Made by a program: the position numbers and the translations under genes
Notes under the pieces: generated by a model
The model's input: only the letters and a program-made list of their open reading frames with translations
Databases searched by the model: none
Told to the model about the DNA's origin: nothing
Shown: positions 1 to 7,085 of the stretch, one piece after another
How positions within the stretch are numbered: the stretch's first letter is position 1
Layout of the letters: every line of letters starts with the position of its first letter
NCBI GenBank assembly: GCA_016215025.1
Contig: JACRMI010000114.1
Span: 1-52,966, forward strand
DNA length: 52,966 nucleotides
Reading direction: 5' to 3'
Source: Chloroflexota bacterium
Lineage (GTDB): Bacteria; Chloroflexota; Anaerolineae; UBA4142

Positions 1-197
1 TGAAAACCAAGTTGCCCACACCATCCACAAACTCGACTACAACGACGGCGGCTACATCAGTCGCCGATCCCAATCAGAAAGGAGAAAGTTCCACCTTAAA
101 CTTGACCCATTTTGTGTCTTGACAAAGGGGTCCACCTTAAGCATTGCCAAGCCCAGTTCAATTTCCAACCTCCAACCTCCAACCTCCCACTTCAAGT
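1..197. other. Left edge, unassigned sequence
   Basis: A frame is open from base 2 to a TAG at 203-205, but its translation resembles nothing I know and it runs through a 7-bp tandem repeat, so I do not call it a gene. The decamer tccaccttaa occurs twice, at 90-99 and 131-140, and flanks a short stretch that could be the end of an insertion sequence or the tail of a transposase lying outside the window. That reading is only a guess. Confidence 0.25.
164..191. repeat. 7-bp tandem repeat (tccaacc)
   Basis: Three exact units of tccaacc (164-184) are followed by a degenerate fourth (tcccact). The array lies just upstream of the proS promoter. It belongs to the same class of heptanucleotide repeats seen at 31546-31642 and inside the NRPS genes. 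Confidence 0.75.
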
Positions 198-225
198 TTG
201 ACTAGAATTTTTCTCTGCGTATACT
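198..225 (+). promoter_or_regulatory. Sigma70-type promoter of proS
   Basis: TTGACT (198-203), a 16-nt spacer and TATACT (220-225) give a near-consensus promoter. Transcription should start around 232 and leave a short leader before the ATG at 250. The spacer contains TTTTCTCT, a feature shared with the promoters at 4677 and 10786. Confidence 0.6.
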
Positions 226-249
226 CTGTTCTATTCTGAAAAAGGAATC

Positions 250-2025
250 ATGGACATGAGACTCTCTCATCATTTTGGGAACACATTGCGCGAAGCACCC
301 GCGGGCGTCGAGGCGATCAGCCACCAATTGTTGTTGCGCGCTGGGTATATTCGCCAACTTGGACAAGGGTTGTTTTCGTACCTGCCGCTGGCCAAGCGGT
401 CGCTCACCAAGATCGAAAATATTTTTCGCGATGAAATGAACGCGATTGGCGGTCAAGAAATGACGATGCCGGTTGTGCATCCCGCCGAAGTGTGGAAAGC
501 CACCGGTCGATATTTTTCTGTCGGTCCCGAAATGGCGCGCTTTAAGGATCGCAAAGAGCGCGACATGGTGCTCGCGATGACGCACGAAGAAGTCGTCGCC
601 GATTTGTGCAAGAGCGATATTCGATCCTACAAACAATTGCCGCAACTCATCTATCACATTCAAACGAAATTCCGCGACGATCCGCGCCCGCGCGCCGGGC
701 TGATTCGCGTGCGCGAGTTTACGATGAAGGATTCCTACTCGCTCGATCTCGACGACGCCGGACTCGACAAACAATATCGCGCGCACTATCAAGCGTATTT
801 CAATATTTTTAATCGATGCAGTGTGCCTGCGATTGCTGTCGGTTCCGATGTCGGCATGATGGGCGGCTCGCTGGCGCACGAGTACATGTATCTCACGCCC
901 GTCGGCGAAGATACGCTCGTACTGTGTCGCAACTGCGGCTATGCGGCGAATCGACAGATTGCGCGCTTTGCGAAGAAACCTGTGACAGCGGAAGAATTGA
1001 AACCGTTGGAAAAGGTTGCGACGCCCAATTGCAAAACGATTGAAGAGTTGGCGAATTTCCTGGGTCTGCCCAAGAGCAAAACGGCCAAAGCGGTGTTCAT
1101 GATCGCCGGACACGAAGAAAGCGCGGGCGTGCGCGAGGAATTTATCTTTGCGATTGTCCGCGGCGATATGGATGTGAACGAAACGAAGCTCGCGAATGTG
1201 ACCCAAGCGGATTGGCTGCGTCCCGCGACGGATGAAGAAATTCGCAAGACCGGCGCAACGCCTGGGTATGCTTCGCCGATTGGTCTGAAGAACGTCAAGG
1301 TGATCGTCGACGATGCGGTGCCGTCATCCCCGAACTTGGTCGCGGGCGCGAACGACGATGGTTATCACCTGCTCAACACCAACACGCCGCGCGATTACGC
1401 CGCGTCGATGGTGGCCGACATTGCGGCAGCCGGCGAAGGCGATGCGTGCATCAACTGCGGACATGAACTCTACACCGCGCGCGGCGTCGAAGTTGGAAAT
1501 ATTTTCAAACTCGGCACGCGCTACACGTCCGCTATCAACGCGAACTATCTTGCCGCCGACGGAACCGAAAAGCCCATCGTAATGGGTTCGTACGGCATCG
1601 GCTCTGGACGATTGCTGGCTTGCGTCGCCGAAGAGCATCACGACGATAAAGGCCTCATCCTGCCGATCACGGTCGCGCCATTTCACGTGCATCTCGTTTC
1701 GCTGGGTGGCAATAATGACGACGCGACGAACCAGGTCGCCGAGCGCATCTATCAATCGCTCAATGACGCAAACGTCGAAGTGTTGTACGATGATCGCGCA
1801 GAATCGCCTGGCGTGAAATTCGCCGACGCGGATCTGATCGGCATTCCGATTCGCCTGACCGTGAGCGCGAAATCGCTCAAGAACGGCGGCATCGAAATCA
1901 AGCGACGCGATCAAAAGCAAGCATCCATCGTCGCCGAAGCGGACTTGATTGCGAAGGTGCATGCGGAAATAAAAACGCTGCTCGATGAGATTAGAACGAA
2001 GGTGGTAGAGGTTCCGTTCAAGTAG
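250..2025 (+). CDS. proS: Prolyl-tRNA synthetase
   Basis: This 591-residue cytoplasmic enzyme charges tRNA-Pro with proline for translation. It is a bacterial-type class II synthetase. The catalytic core starts at the N terminus and contains a THEE segment near residue 118, the motif 2 region with RPRAGLIRVREF near 148-159, and motif 3 with GSYGIGSGRL near 443-452. Between motifs 2 and 3 lies an inserted YbaK-like editing domain (about 240-380), which removes mischarged alanine. The C-terminal anticodon-binding domain covers about 475-580. The length is typical for the family. The ATG at 250 is preceded by AAAGGA three bases upstream and by a strong promoter. A diverged second copy of the last 144 bases lies at 3681-3824, downstream of the next gene. 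Confidence 0.97.
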   Translation: MDMRLSHHFGNTLREAPAGVEAISHQLLLRAGYIRQLGQGLFSYLPLAKRSLTKIENIFRDEMNAIGGQEMTMPVVHPAEVWKATGRYFSVGPEMARFKDRKERDMVLAMTHEEVVADLCKSDIRSYKQLPQLIYHIQTKFRDDPRPRAGLIRVREFTMKDSYSLDLDDAGLDKQYRAHYQAYFNIFNRCSVPAIAVGSDVGMMGGSLAHEYMYLTPVGEDTLVLCRNCGYAANRQIARFAKKPVTAEELKPLEKVATPNCKTIEELANFLGLPKSKTAKAVFMIAGHEESAGVREEFIFAIVRGDMDVNETKLANVTQADWLRPATDEEIRKTGATPGYASPIGLKNVKVIVDDAVPSSPNLVAGANDDGYHLLNTNTPRDYAASMVADIAAAGEGDACINCGHELYTARGVEVGNIFKLGTRYTSAINANYLAADGTEKPIVMGSYGIGSGRLLACVAEEHHDDKGLILPITVAPFHVHLVSLGGNNDDATNQVAERIYQSLNDANVEVLYDDRAESPGVKFADADLIGIPIRLTVSAKSLKNGGIEIKRRDQKQASIVAEADLIAKVHAEIKTLLDEIRTKVVEVPFK

Positions 2026-2169
2026 TGAAGCAATCAGGCAACTTGTCAAGCAGTTAGGCAGTCCATCAGTCGATCAGTAATCAGTATCTCTTACGTACAG
2101 AAGAATTAGAAACACTCGTAGAACACAAGTCTCAGACACTCCCTATAGAAAAACCGGGGGGCTGGCCAG

Positions 2170-3678
2170 GTGAAGTCGTTACTCGGAAAACTACCGCTTG
2201 AATTTTACGGGGTTGTCGGTTATTGTCTAGCCATCGTTGCCTTGGGTGAATTGTTTATCTACCTGAAGACGACGACCAACGTACTATTCCTATTGGCATT
2301 CCCCATCATTTTTGTGGCGATTACCCAGTCCACTCGAATGTATGCGCCTATGATAGGCGCATTGTTCTTGGTGTCGCTGCGCGTAGTTTTCAATAATGCC
2401 AAAGACCTGCCCATCTCTCTGGCAAGTCTCGGTGTATTGGCGGCTATCCTCTCCATTTTTTTTGAAATAATCTACCGGGACAACATATCACGTAAGCAAG
2501 CGGAGGAATCACTCCGCCAGGCGTATGCGACTCTGGAACGTCGGGTGGAAGAGCGGACGATCGAGCTCTCCATGTCCAAAACGTCGCTTGAAACGGAAAT
2601 CGATGAGCGCAAACGTACGGAAGAGGAATTGCGGCACGCCTCAGTCAAAATGCGAGACTGGGCGAACGAGTTAGAGCAGCGCAATCACGAAATTACCCTG
2701 CTCAACGAGATGGGCGACCTGCTTCAACTTTGTCAAACTAGTCAAGAAACGTACTCCGTCGCCGCCAAGTTTGCGCAACAACTATTCCCCGGCCAAGCCG
2801 GCGCGTGGGGTATCATCAATGCCTCACGCACTTTTGTGGAAACGGTTGTGGCCTGGAGTGACCTGACTGCCCAAGATCGAATATTCTCACCGGATGATTG
2901 CTGGGCACTGCGGCGCGGGCATCCTCACCTTGCCGATGCTGAGTCTCGGCTCATGTGCGCGCATTTCAACCAAAAGTCGCCTGCCTATTCCCTCTGTGTC
3001 CCGATGATGGCGCAAGGTGAGGCACTAGGTATTCTCTATCTATGGCGCACAGATCAAGCTGGGACACTTCCCCTACCGTTCACAGATGCTCATCAGAATC
3101 TCGCGGTCACGCTCGCCGAACGCGTTTCGCTCGCCCTGGTTAACCTGAACTTGCGCGAGTCTTTGCGTAATCAAGCTATCCGTGATCCGCTCACGGGCTT
3201 GTTCAATCGCCGCTACATGGAAGAGACGCTTGAACGCGAATTGTACCGCGCTACGCGGCGCAAGGTAACGCTTGCCGTCATCATGTTCGACATTGACCAT
3301 TTTAAGACGTTTAACGATTTGCATGGTCATGCGGCTGGCGACCTTGTCCTGCGTGGAATTGGTGATGTACTCCGCACCGAAACGCGCGCGGAGGATATCA
3401 CGTGTCGCTATGGCGGCGAGGAATTTTTCGTCATTTTGCCTGACATCTCACAAGAGCATGCATTGGAACGTGCCGAGCGTTTGCGGACACAGATCAAGCA
3501 ATTGAACATGCGATATGATGACCGGTCATTGGGGGCGATTACGGTCTCGCTTGGAATCGCGATTTTTCCACAGCATGGGTTGGCGGGGGAGGCGCTGATC
3601 AAAGCCGCCGATGAGGCGCTGTACGATGCCAAACGCGCCGGTCGTAATCGGCTGGAAATCGCGCCAGACGCAAACTAA
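2170..3678 (+). CDS. Membrane-anchored GAF-GGDEF diguanylate cyclase
   Basis: This 502-residue protein most likely makes the second messenger cyclic di-GMP from two GTP. The start is a GTG preceded by a GGGGGG stretch. Four hydrophobic segments occupy about residues 10-100, followed by a coiled-coil linker (about 105-175) and a GAF-like sensory domain (about 178-325). The C-terminal GGDEF domain begins at DPLTGLFNRR and carries an intact GGEEF active site. The inhibitory I-site RAED lies five residues before GGEEF, so product inhibition is expected. The ligand sensed is unknown. The gene lies between proS and a duplicated proS tail, and its stop codon is only 2 bp from that tail. This suggests it entered together with, or next to, a proS recombination event. 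Confidence 0.9.
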   Translation: MKSLLGKLPLEFYGVVGYCLAIVALGELFIYLKTTTNVLFLLAFPIIFVAITQSTRMYAPMIGALFLVSLRVVFNNAKDLPISLASLGVLAAILSIFFEIIYRDNISRKQAEESLRQAYATLERRVEERTIELSMSKTSLETEIDERKRTEEELRHASVKMRDWANELEQRNHEITLLNEMGDLLQLCQTSQETYSVAAKFAQQLFPGQAGAWGIINASRTFVETVVAWSDLTAQDRIFSPDDCWALRRGHPHLADAESRLMCAHFNQKSPAYSLCVPMMAQGEALGILYLWRTDQAGTLPLPFTDAHQNLAVTLAERVSLALVNLNLRESLRNQAIRDPLTGLFNRRYMEETLERELYRATRRKVTLAVIMFDIDHFKTFNDLHGHAAGDLVLRGIGDVLRTETRAEDITCRYGGEEFFVILPDISQEHALERAERLRTQIKQLNMRYDDRSLGAITVSLGIAIFPQHGLAGEALIKAADEALYDAKRAGRNRLEIAPDAN

Positions 3679-3680
3679 TA

Positions 3681-3824
3681 AACGGCGGCATCGAAATCAA
3701 GCGGCGCGATCAAAAGCAAGCGTCCATCGTCGCCGAAGCGGATTTGATTGCGCGAGTGCAAGCGGCAATAAAAACGCTGCTCGATGAGATTAGAACGAAG
3801 GTGGTAGAGGTTCCGTTCAAATGA
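3681..3824 (+). pseudogene. Duplicated 3' end of proS (relic)
   Basis: These 144 bases match the last 144 bases of proS (1882-2025) with about 11 differences. The reading frame is kept, and the relic ends in TGA where proS ends in TAG. Translation gives 47 residues with only three changes (Lys to Arg, His to Gln, Glu to Ala); most other differences fall at third codon positions. The relic has no start codon or upstream gene body. Its left junction lies 2 bp after the stop of the diguanylate cyclase gene. The synonymous pattern suggests that the two tails diverged as functional genes before being brought together, which favours recombination with a related allele over a simple recent duplication. 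Confidence 0.9.
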
Positions 3825-3906
3825 TTCAACTGGGCTGTGATGTTTAGTCGCAGCCTTGTTTTTTCGGTTGTGGTATAATGGTCGTGTTTATGCAGGAGGT
3901 GAGCCG

Positions 3907-4191
3907 ATGAGTATCGACGAATTAACGGTCGAATTGGGAAGCGTCATGGCGTTGCCCGAGTCCGAAGTTATCCGCAAGGGCTTGTTGGCTTTAATCGAAA
4001 AGGAAATCCGTTTTGCCGAGAATGAGATAGCAGAGATTCGCGAGCGTTATGATTTGTTTTCCAAGGAAGCTTTGTCACAGGCGATTCAAGATGGTCGAGT
4101 AGCGGGACATCCTGCCTGGGAAGATTATATCGTTTGGAAAAACAAAGAAGCTCACATCGCGCGTTTGCGCCAAGTGGTAGCTCACGCTTAA
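3907..4191 (+). CDS. Putative antitoxin partner of TumE-type toxin
   Basis: This gene encodes a small 94-residue soluble protein, rich in charged residues and predicted to be mostly helical, with no signal peptide. The ATG at 3907 is chosen because a strong AGGAGG lies just upstream (about 3894-3899); a longer frame opening at 3856 has no such site. Three bases after its stop begins a frameshifted gene that resembles DUF6516/TumE toxins. The tight spacing and sizes fit a toxin-antitoxin operon. I do not recognise the family of this protein from sequence alone, so the antitoxin role is inferred from context. Confidence 0.6.
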   Translation: MSIDELTVELGSVMALPESEVIRKGLLALIEKEIRFAENEIAEIRERYDLFSKEALSQAIQDGRVAGHPAWEDYIVWKNKEAHIARLRQVVAHA

Positions 4192-4194
4192 CGT

Positions 4195-4559
4195 ATGCTG
4201 ACAACCTTTCAACGACTTGCCAGGGTAGCCACCGACGAATTTTCAGACATCGTTACGCGGGTAGCTTGGGTAGGTGGAACTCCGTCTAATCCCAATAAAC
4301 TTCGTTTGCTGATGCGCGACGAATCGTTTATGGATGTGTGGTTGTCGGATGACGGTGATTATGCCTATCATTGGGAACAACGTCGTCAAAGCGGCAAGAT
4401 ATATCGGTGGGATAATGCACTCATCATCCGCACGTCAGTACATTTCCCAATCATATGCACGATGGAGACGACAATACGATTGAGCCAAGTCATCTGAGTT
4501 CAACTACAGAAAACGCGTTTCGGCAAATATTGGAGTTTATCAGAGCGCATTTGACATGA
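4195..4559 (+). pseudogene. Frameshifted TumE/DUF6516-like toxin
   Basis: The first frame opens at ATG 4195 and reads into the segment YAYHWEQ...YRWDNA. It resembles the TumE family of toxins (DUF6516), in which WDNAPHH and a FP(H/N)H(K/M)H segment follow. Here only two bases (ct, 4420-4421) separate the GCA codon at 4417-4419 from the next expected codon. Reading on in the shifted frame from 4422 gives HHPHVSTFPNHMHDGD and continues open to a TGA at 4557-4559, restoring a family-like C terminus. The unshifted frame ends early at about 4497 with an unrelated tail. One missing base near 4420 explains everything, so this is either a recent inactivation of the toxin or a sequencing error. Confidence 0.8.
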
Positions 4560-4676
4560 CTGGGAAACCAGCATTCGTAATTGAAATGAAAGTCGATTAG
4601 TGAAACTTGGGATTGTGGTTGGACAAGTTTACGAATAGCTTTTGGGCATCAAAGATTTGCTATGTAATTTTCCTGT

Positions 4677-4705
4677 TTGACTTTTTCTCTACCCGTGCAT
4701 ATACT
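4677..4705 (+). promoter_or_regulatory. Sigma70-type promoter of the metallophosphoesterase operon
   Basis: TTGACT (4677-4682), an exact 17-nt spacer and TATACT (4700-4705) form a near-consensus promoter. The spacer begins with TTTTCTCT and the -10 box continues as TATACTCT, exactly as in the proS promoter. The expected leader of about 55 nt contains a GC-rich hairpin. Confidence 0.65.
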
Positions 4706-4726
4706 CTAATCAAAGGAGTGTCGCAA

Positions 4727-4751
4727 CGCCCCGACCCAGCGGATCGGGGCG
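4727..4751 (+). promoter_or_regulatory. GC-rich leader hairpin
   Basis: Perfect 8-bp arms CGCCCCGA (4727-4734) and TCGGGGCG (4744-4751) enclose a 9-nt loop. The hairpin is followed by a short U-rich stretch (attgttta) and ends 16 bases before the chosen ATG. It may act as an attenuator or as an mRNA-stabilising or translation-control structure. Confidence 0.5.
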
Positions 4752-4767
4752 ATTGTTTAGCCGAAAT

Positions 4768-5400
4768 ATGCGCATCCTCACCCTAAGCGACAAAGTAGTC
4801 GAATCGTTACACGGACCTGCGCTCACGCAAATCGCACATGGCGTCGAGATGGTCTTGTCCTGCGGTGATTTGCCAGCGGACTATTTGGAATACATCGTGT
4901 CCATGTTGAACGTTCCGCTTTTTTACGTGATGGGCAATCATGGCAGCGATGGCGGCGAAAGAGTTTTTCCTGAAGGTTGCGAAAATGTCGATATGCGTGC
5001 GGTGGAGTACAAGGGACTGTTGATCGCCGGATTGGAAGGATCGATCCGTTACAACAATCGACCCAATTTTCAGTACACCGAAAACGAAATGCGTGCCAAG
5101 CTAGCCAAGCTTACTCCGGCACTCGTCTTGAATCGCGCCCGCTACGGCCGCTATCTCGACATTTTGATTACACATGCGCCGCCTTATCAAATTGGTGATG
5201 GCGAAGATTTACCGCATCGCGGATTCAAATCGTTTGTGTGGCTGATCGATAACTACAAGCCGCGGTACTTGATTCACGGCCACGTTCACGTTTATGATAA
5301 TCGTGAACAAACGCAAATCCAACGTGGCACGACGACGATCATTAACACGTACGGCTATAAGATTCTCGACATTCCAGTGCTTCACGCTACAGCGAAATGA
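4768..5400 (+). CDS. Calcineurin-like metallophosphoesterase
   Basis: This predicted cytoplasmic phosphoesterase of about 210 residues has a metal-dependent fold. Visible motifs in order are LTLSDK near the N terminus (motif I), GDLP (motif II), MGNHGS (motif III, the GNH signature), ITHAPP (motif IV) and HGHVHVY (motif V). Motif I is unusual because the residue two places after the Asp is Val rather than the usual His, so metal binding may differ. I take the ATG at 4768, which puts MRILTLSD at the start as in related proteins; an in-frame TTG lies at 4753. It opens a three-gene run with a ParB-like and a LOG-like protein. The substrate is unknown. Confidence 0.85.
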   Translation: MRILTLSDKVVESLHGPALTQIAHGVEMVLSCGDLPADYLEYIVSMLNVPLFYVMGNHGSDGGERVFPEGCENVDMRAVEYKGLLIAGLEGSIRYNNRPNFQYTENEMRAKLAKLTPALVLNRARYGRYLDILITHAPPYQIGDGEDLPHRGFKSFVWLIDNYKPRYLIHGHVHVYDNREQTQIQRGTTTIINTYGYKILDIPVLHATAK

Positions 5401-5445
5401 TTCGTTTCGCCGATATGACCAAAGGGTAGAATAATAAAATTGGAA

Positions 5446-6429
5446 ATGGACAAACTTTTCTCTGCAGAAACCGAAAACGATTATGGACGCGCCCGGTTCA
5501 AAGCATTTTGGAACGACATTCGCTCGATGATCGCCCGGCGACCGAATGAACTGGTCTCATTCGATCAGGTCAAGCGCTCGTTGAAAACCTTTGGCGAAAA
5601 TTATCGCGGCGTGCAAATTGTGCCCATTGAAAAAATTGTCGGAAGCGCGACGTTGCGTTATCACGATTTTGACAGCGCATTCTTGCCCCGGCAAGCGCGC
5701 ACCAAGTCGCGTTGGCGCAGCATCGACTTGGCGCATTACACCGATGTGGGTTTGCCGCCGGTCGAGTTGTACCAAATCGGCGATGTGTATTTTGTGCGCG
5801 ATGGGCACCATCGCATCAGCGTAGCCCGCGAACGCGGACAAGGGTACATCGACGCCCAAGTCATCGAAGTGAAAACGCATGTGCCGGTGACGCCCGATTT
5901 GCTTGCATCCGATTTGGAAATTGTCGGCGAGTATTCCGACTTTATCGAAAAGACGCGCATCGACAAATTGCGTCCGGCGCAATCGATTCGCTTCTCCGAG
6001 CCAGGCGGCTATGGGCGACTCGTCGAGCATATCGCGGTCCATCGTTATTTTTTGGGTGAAGAAGCCAAGGCGAAAATTCCTTTTCAAGATGCGGTCGTGA
6101 GTTGGTACGATCATTTGTATCTGCCGGTCGTCACGACAATTCGCGAGCACAATATCTTGAGGGATTTCCCGCGCCGCACCGAAGCGGATTTGTATCTGTG
6201 GATCGCAGATCACCATTATTATTTGCACGAGCAAAATGAAAACGTCGGATTGGAAGATGCGGCGGTCGATTTTGCCGCGCAATACAGTCAGCGTTTGGAT
6301 AAACGTTTGCTCAAAGCGGTCAAGCAAGCCGTCTCAGAAATCATCGGCGTGGAGAGCCAGCCTATCGTAGGGACTTTTCTTAGTGAACCTCGTCAAGTCA
6401 ACAAGGATGCAGACAGTGAATCAGAATAA
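5446..6429 (+). CDS. ParB/Srx-like nuclease-fold protein
   Basis: This soluble protein of about 327 residues has a ParB-like domain. Residues about 55-150 contain IVPIEKIVGS, the segment VYFVRDGHHRISVAR and surrounding residues, which match the ParB/Srx fold in which DGHHR-type motifs form the nucleotide-binding or catalytic pocket. The rest (about 150-327) is mainly helical and unassigned. The ATG at 5446 is chosen; an in-frame TTG lies 6 bases upstream. The gene follows the metallophosphoesterase by 45 bp and overlaps the start of the next gene by 23 bp, so the three are probably co-transcribed. This is not a chromosome-partitioning ParB: no helix-turn-helix centre was recognised. Function unknown. 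Confidence 0.75.
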   Translation: MDKLFSAETENDYGRARFKAFWNDIRSMIARRPNELVSFDQVKRSLKTFGENYRGVQIVPIEKIVGSATLRYHDFDSAFLPRQARTKSRWRSIDLAHYTDVGLPPVELYQIGDVYFVRDGHHRISVARERGQGYIDAQVIEVKTHVPVTPDLLASDLEIVGEYSDFIEKTRIDKLRPAQSIRFSEPGGYGRLVEHIAVHRYFLGEEAKAKIPFQDAVVSWYDHLYLPVVTTIREHNILRDFPRRTEADLYLWIADHHYYLHEQNENVGLEDAAVDFAAQYSQRLDKRLLKAVKQAVSEIIGVESQPIVGTFLSEPRQVNKDADSESE

Positions 6430-6955
6430 CTCCAAAGTGATCGCCGTGTTTGGTGGGTCTCGCCCAGCCGAGCAGAGTTCCGAATACGTGGAGGCGTACA
6501 CCGTGGGCAAACTGCTCGCGCAAAATGGATTCATCGTCATGAATGGTGGCTACGCTGGAACCATGGAAGCGTCTGCGCGCGGCGCGCGCGAAAACGGCGG
6601 GCGCTCGATTGGAATCTTGTCAGATGAGTTTCATTATCTTGCACCCAATCCTTACATCGACGAAACCATGTCCAGCCCGGATTTGTTTTCGCGCATTCGC
6701 GAGATGCAGATGCGCGCCGATGGGTTTATCGTTTTAAAAGGTAGCATGGGCACGTTGGCAGAGTTATCGCTGGTGTGGAACTTGGCCAAGATCGATTTGA
6801 AACATCGCAAGCCGATTATTCTCATTGGGAATTCTTGGGTGAATGTATTGCAGGTCTGGCGGGATCATCTTGGAGTGACGGAAGAAGAAGCCAGTTTGTT
6901 GCAGGTTGTGTACAAACCGGAAGATGCCGTCGAGTTGCTCTGCAAACAGCTTTAG
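6407..6955 (+). CDS. LOG/TIGR00725-like Rossmann-fold protein
   Basis: This protein of about 182 residues belongs to the SLOG (LOG/TIGR00725) superfamily of nucleotide-binding proteins. These include cytokinin-activating phosphoribohydrolases and related enzymes. The N terminus IAVFGGSRPAEQ resembles the family nucleotide-binding strand-loop. NGGYAGTMEASARGA and KGSMGTLAEL are the two glycine-rich family motifs; the second replaces the usual PGGxGTxxE. The start is ambiguous: GTG 6383, ATG 6407 and GTG 6416 are all in frame, and ATG 6407 is taken. It overlaps the end of the ParB-like gene, indicating translational coupling. The substrate is unknown and may be another nucleotide or cofactor derivative. 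Confidence 0.8.
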   Translation: MQTVNQNNSKVIAVFGGSRPAEQSSEYVEAYTVGKLLAQNGFIVMNGGYAGTMEASARGARENGGRSIGILSDEFHYLAPNPYIDETMSSPDLFSRIREMQMRADGFIVLKGSMGTLAELSLVWNLAKIDLKHRKPIILIGNSWVNVLQVWRDHLGVTEEEASLLQVVYKPEDAVELLCKQL

Positions 6956-7019
6956 CTCTTTTCCAATCATCTACCTCGGAAACGCAAGCCGGAAAATTCG
7001 CACATGCTACTGTTTGGAT

Positions 7020-7044
7020 TGAGGGCGAAGTAACAGCGCCCTCA
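7020..7044 (+). terminator. Stem-loop after the LOG-like gene
   Basis: Arms TGAGGGCG (7020-7027) and CGCCCTCA (7037-7044) pair perfectly around a 9-nt loop, 65 bases after the LOG-like stop codon. The following U tract is weak (agtctctttc), so termination may be partial. Confidence 0.5.
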
Positions 7045-7085
7045 AGTCTCTTTCAGTTGTTGGGTCGAATAGACTTGGAGGACCT

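Noticed and set aside
202..1206. 334-codon minus-strand open frame opposite proS
   Set aside because: It lies fully antisense to proS, has no family similarity, and its composition (many His, Arg, Phe) is typical of a shadow frame in GC-rich coding DNA.
2026..2169. Loose cagt/atcag repeats between proS and the diguanylate cyclase
   Set aside because: The period is irregular and no unit is repeated exactly more than twice, so I do not call it a repeat array.
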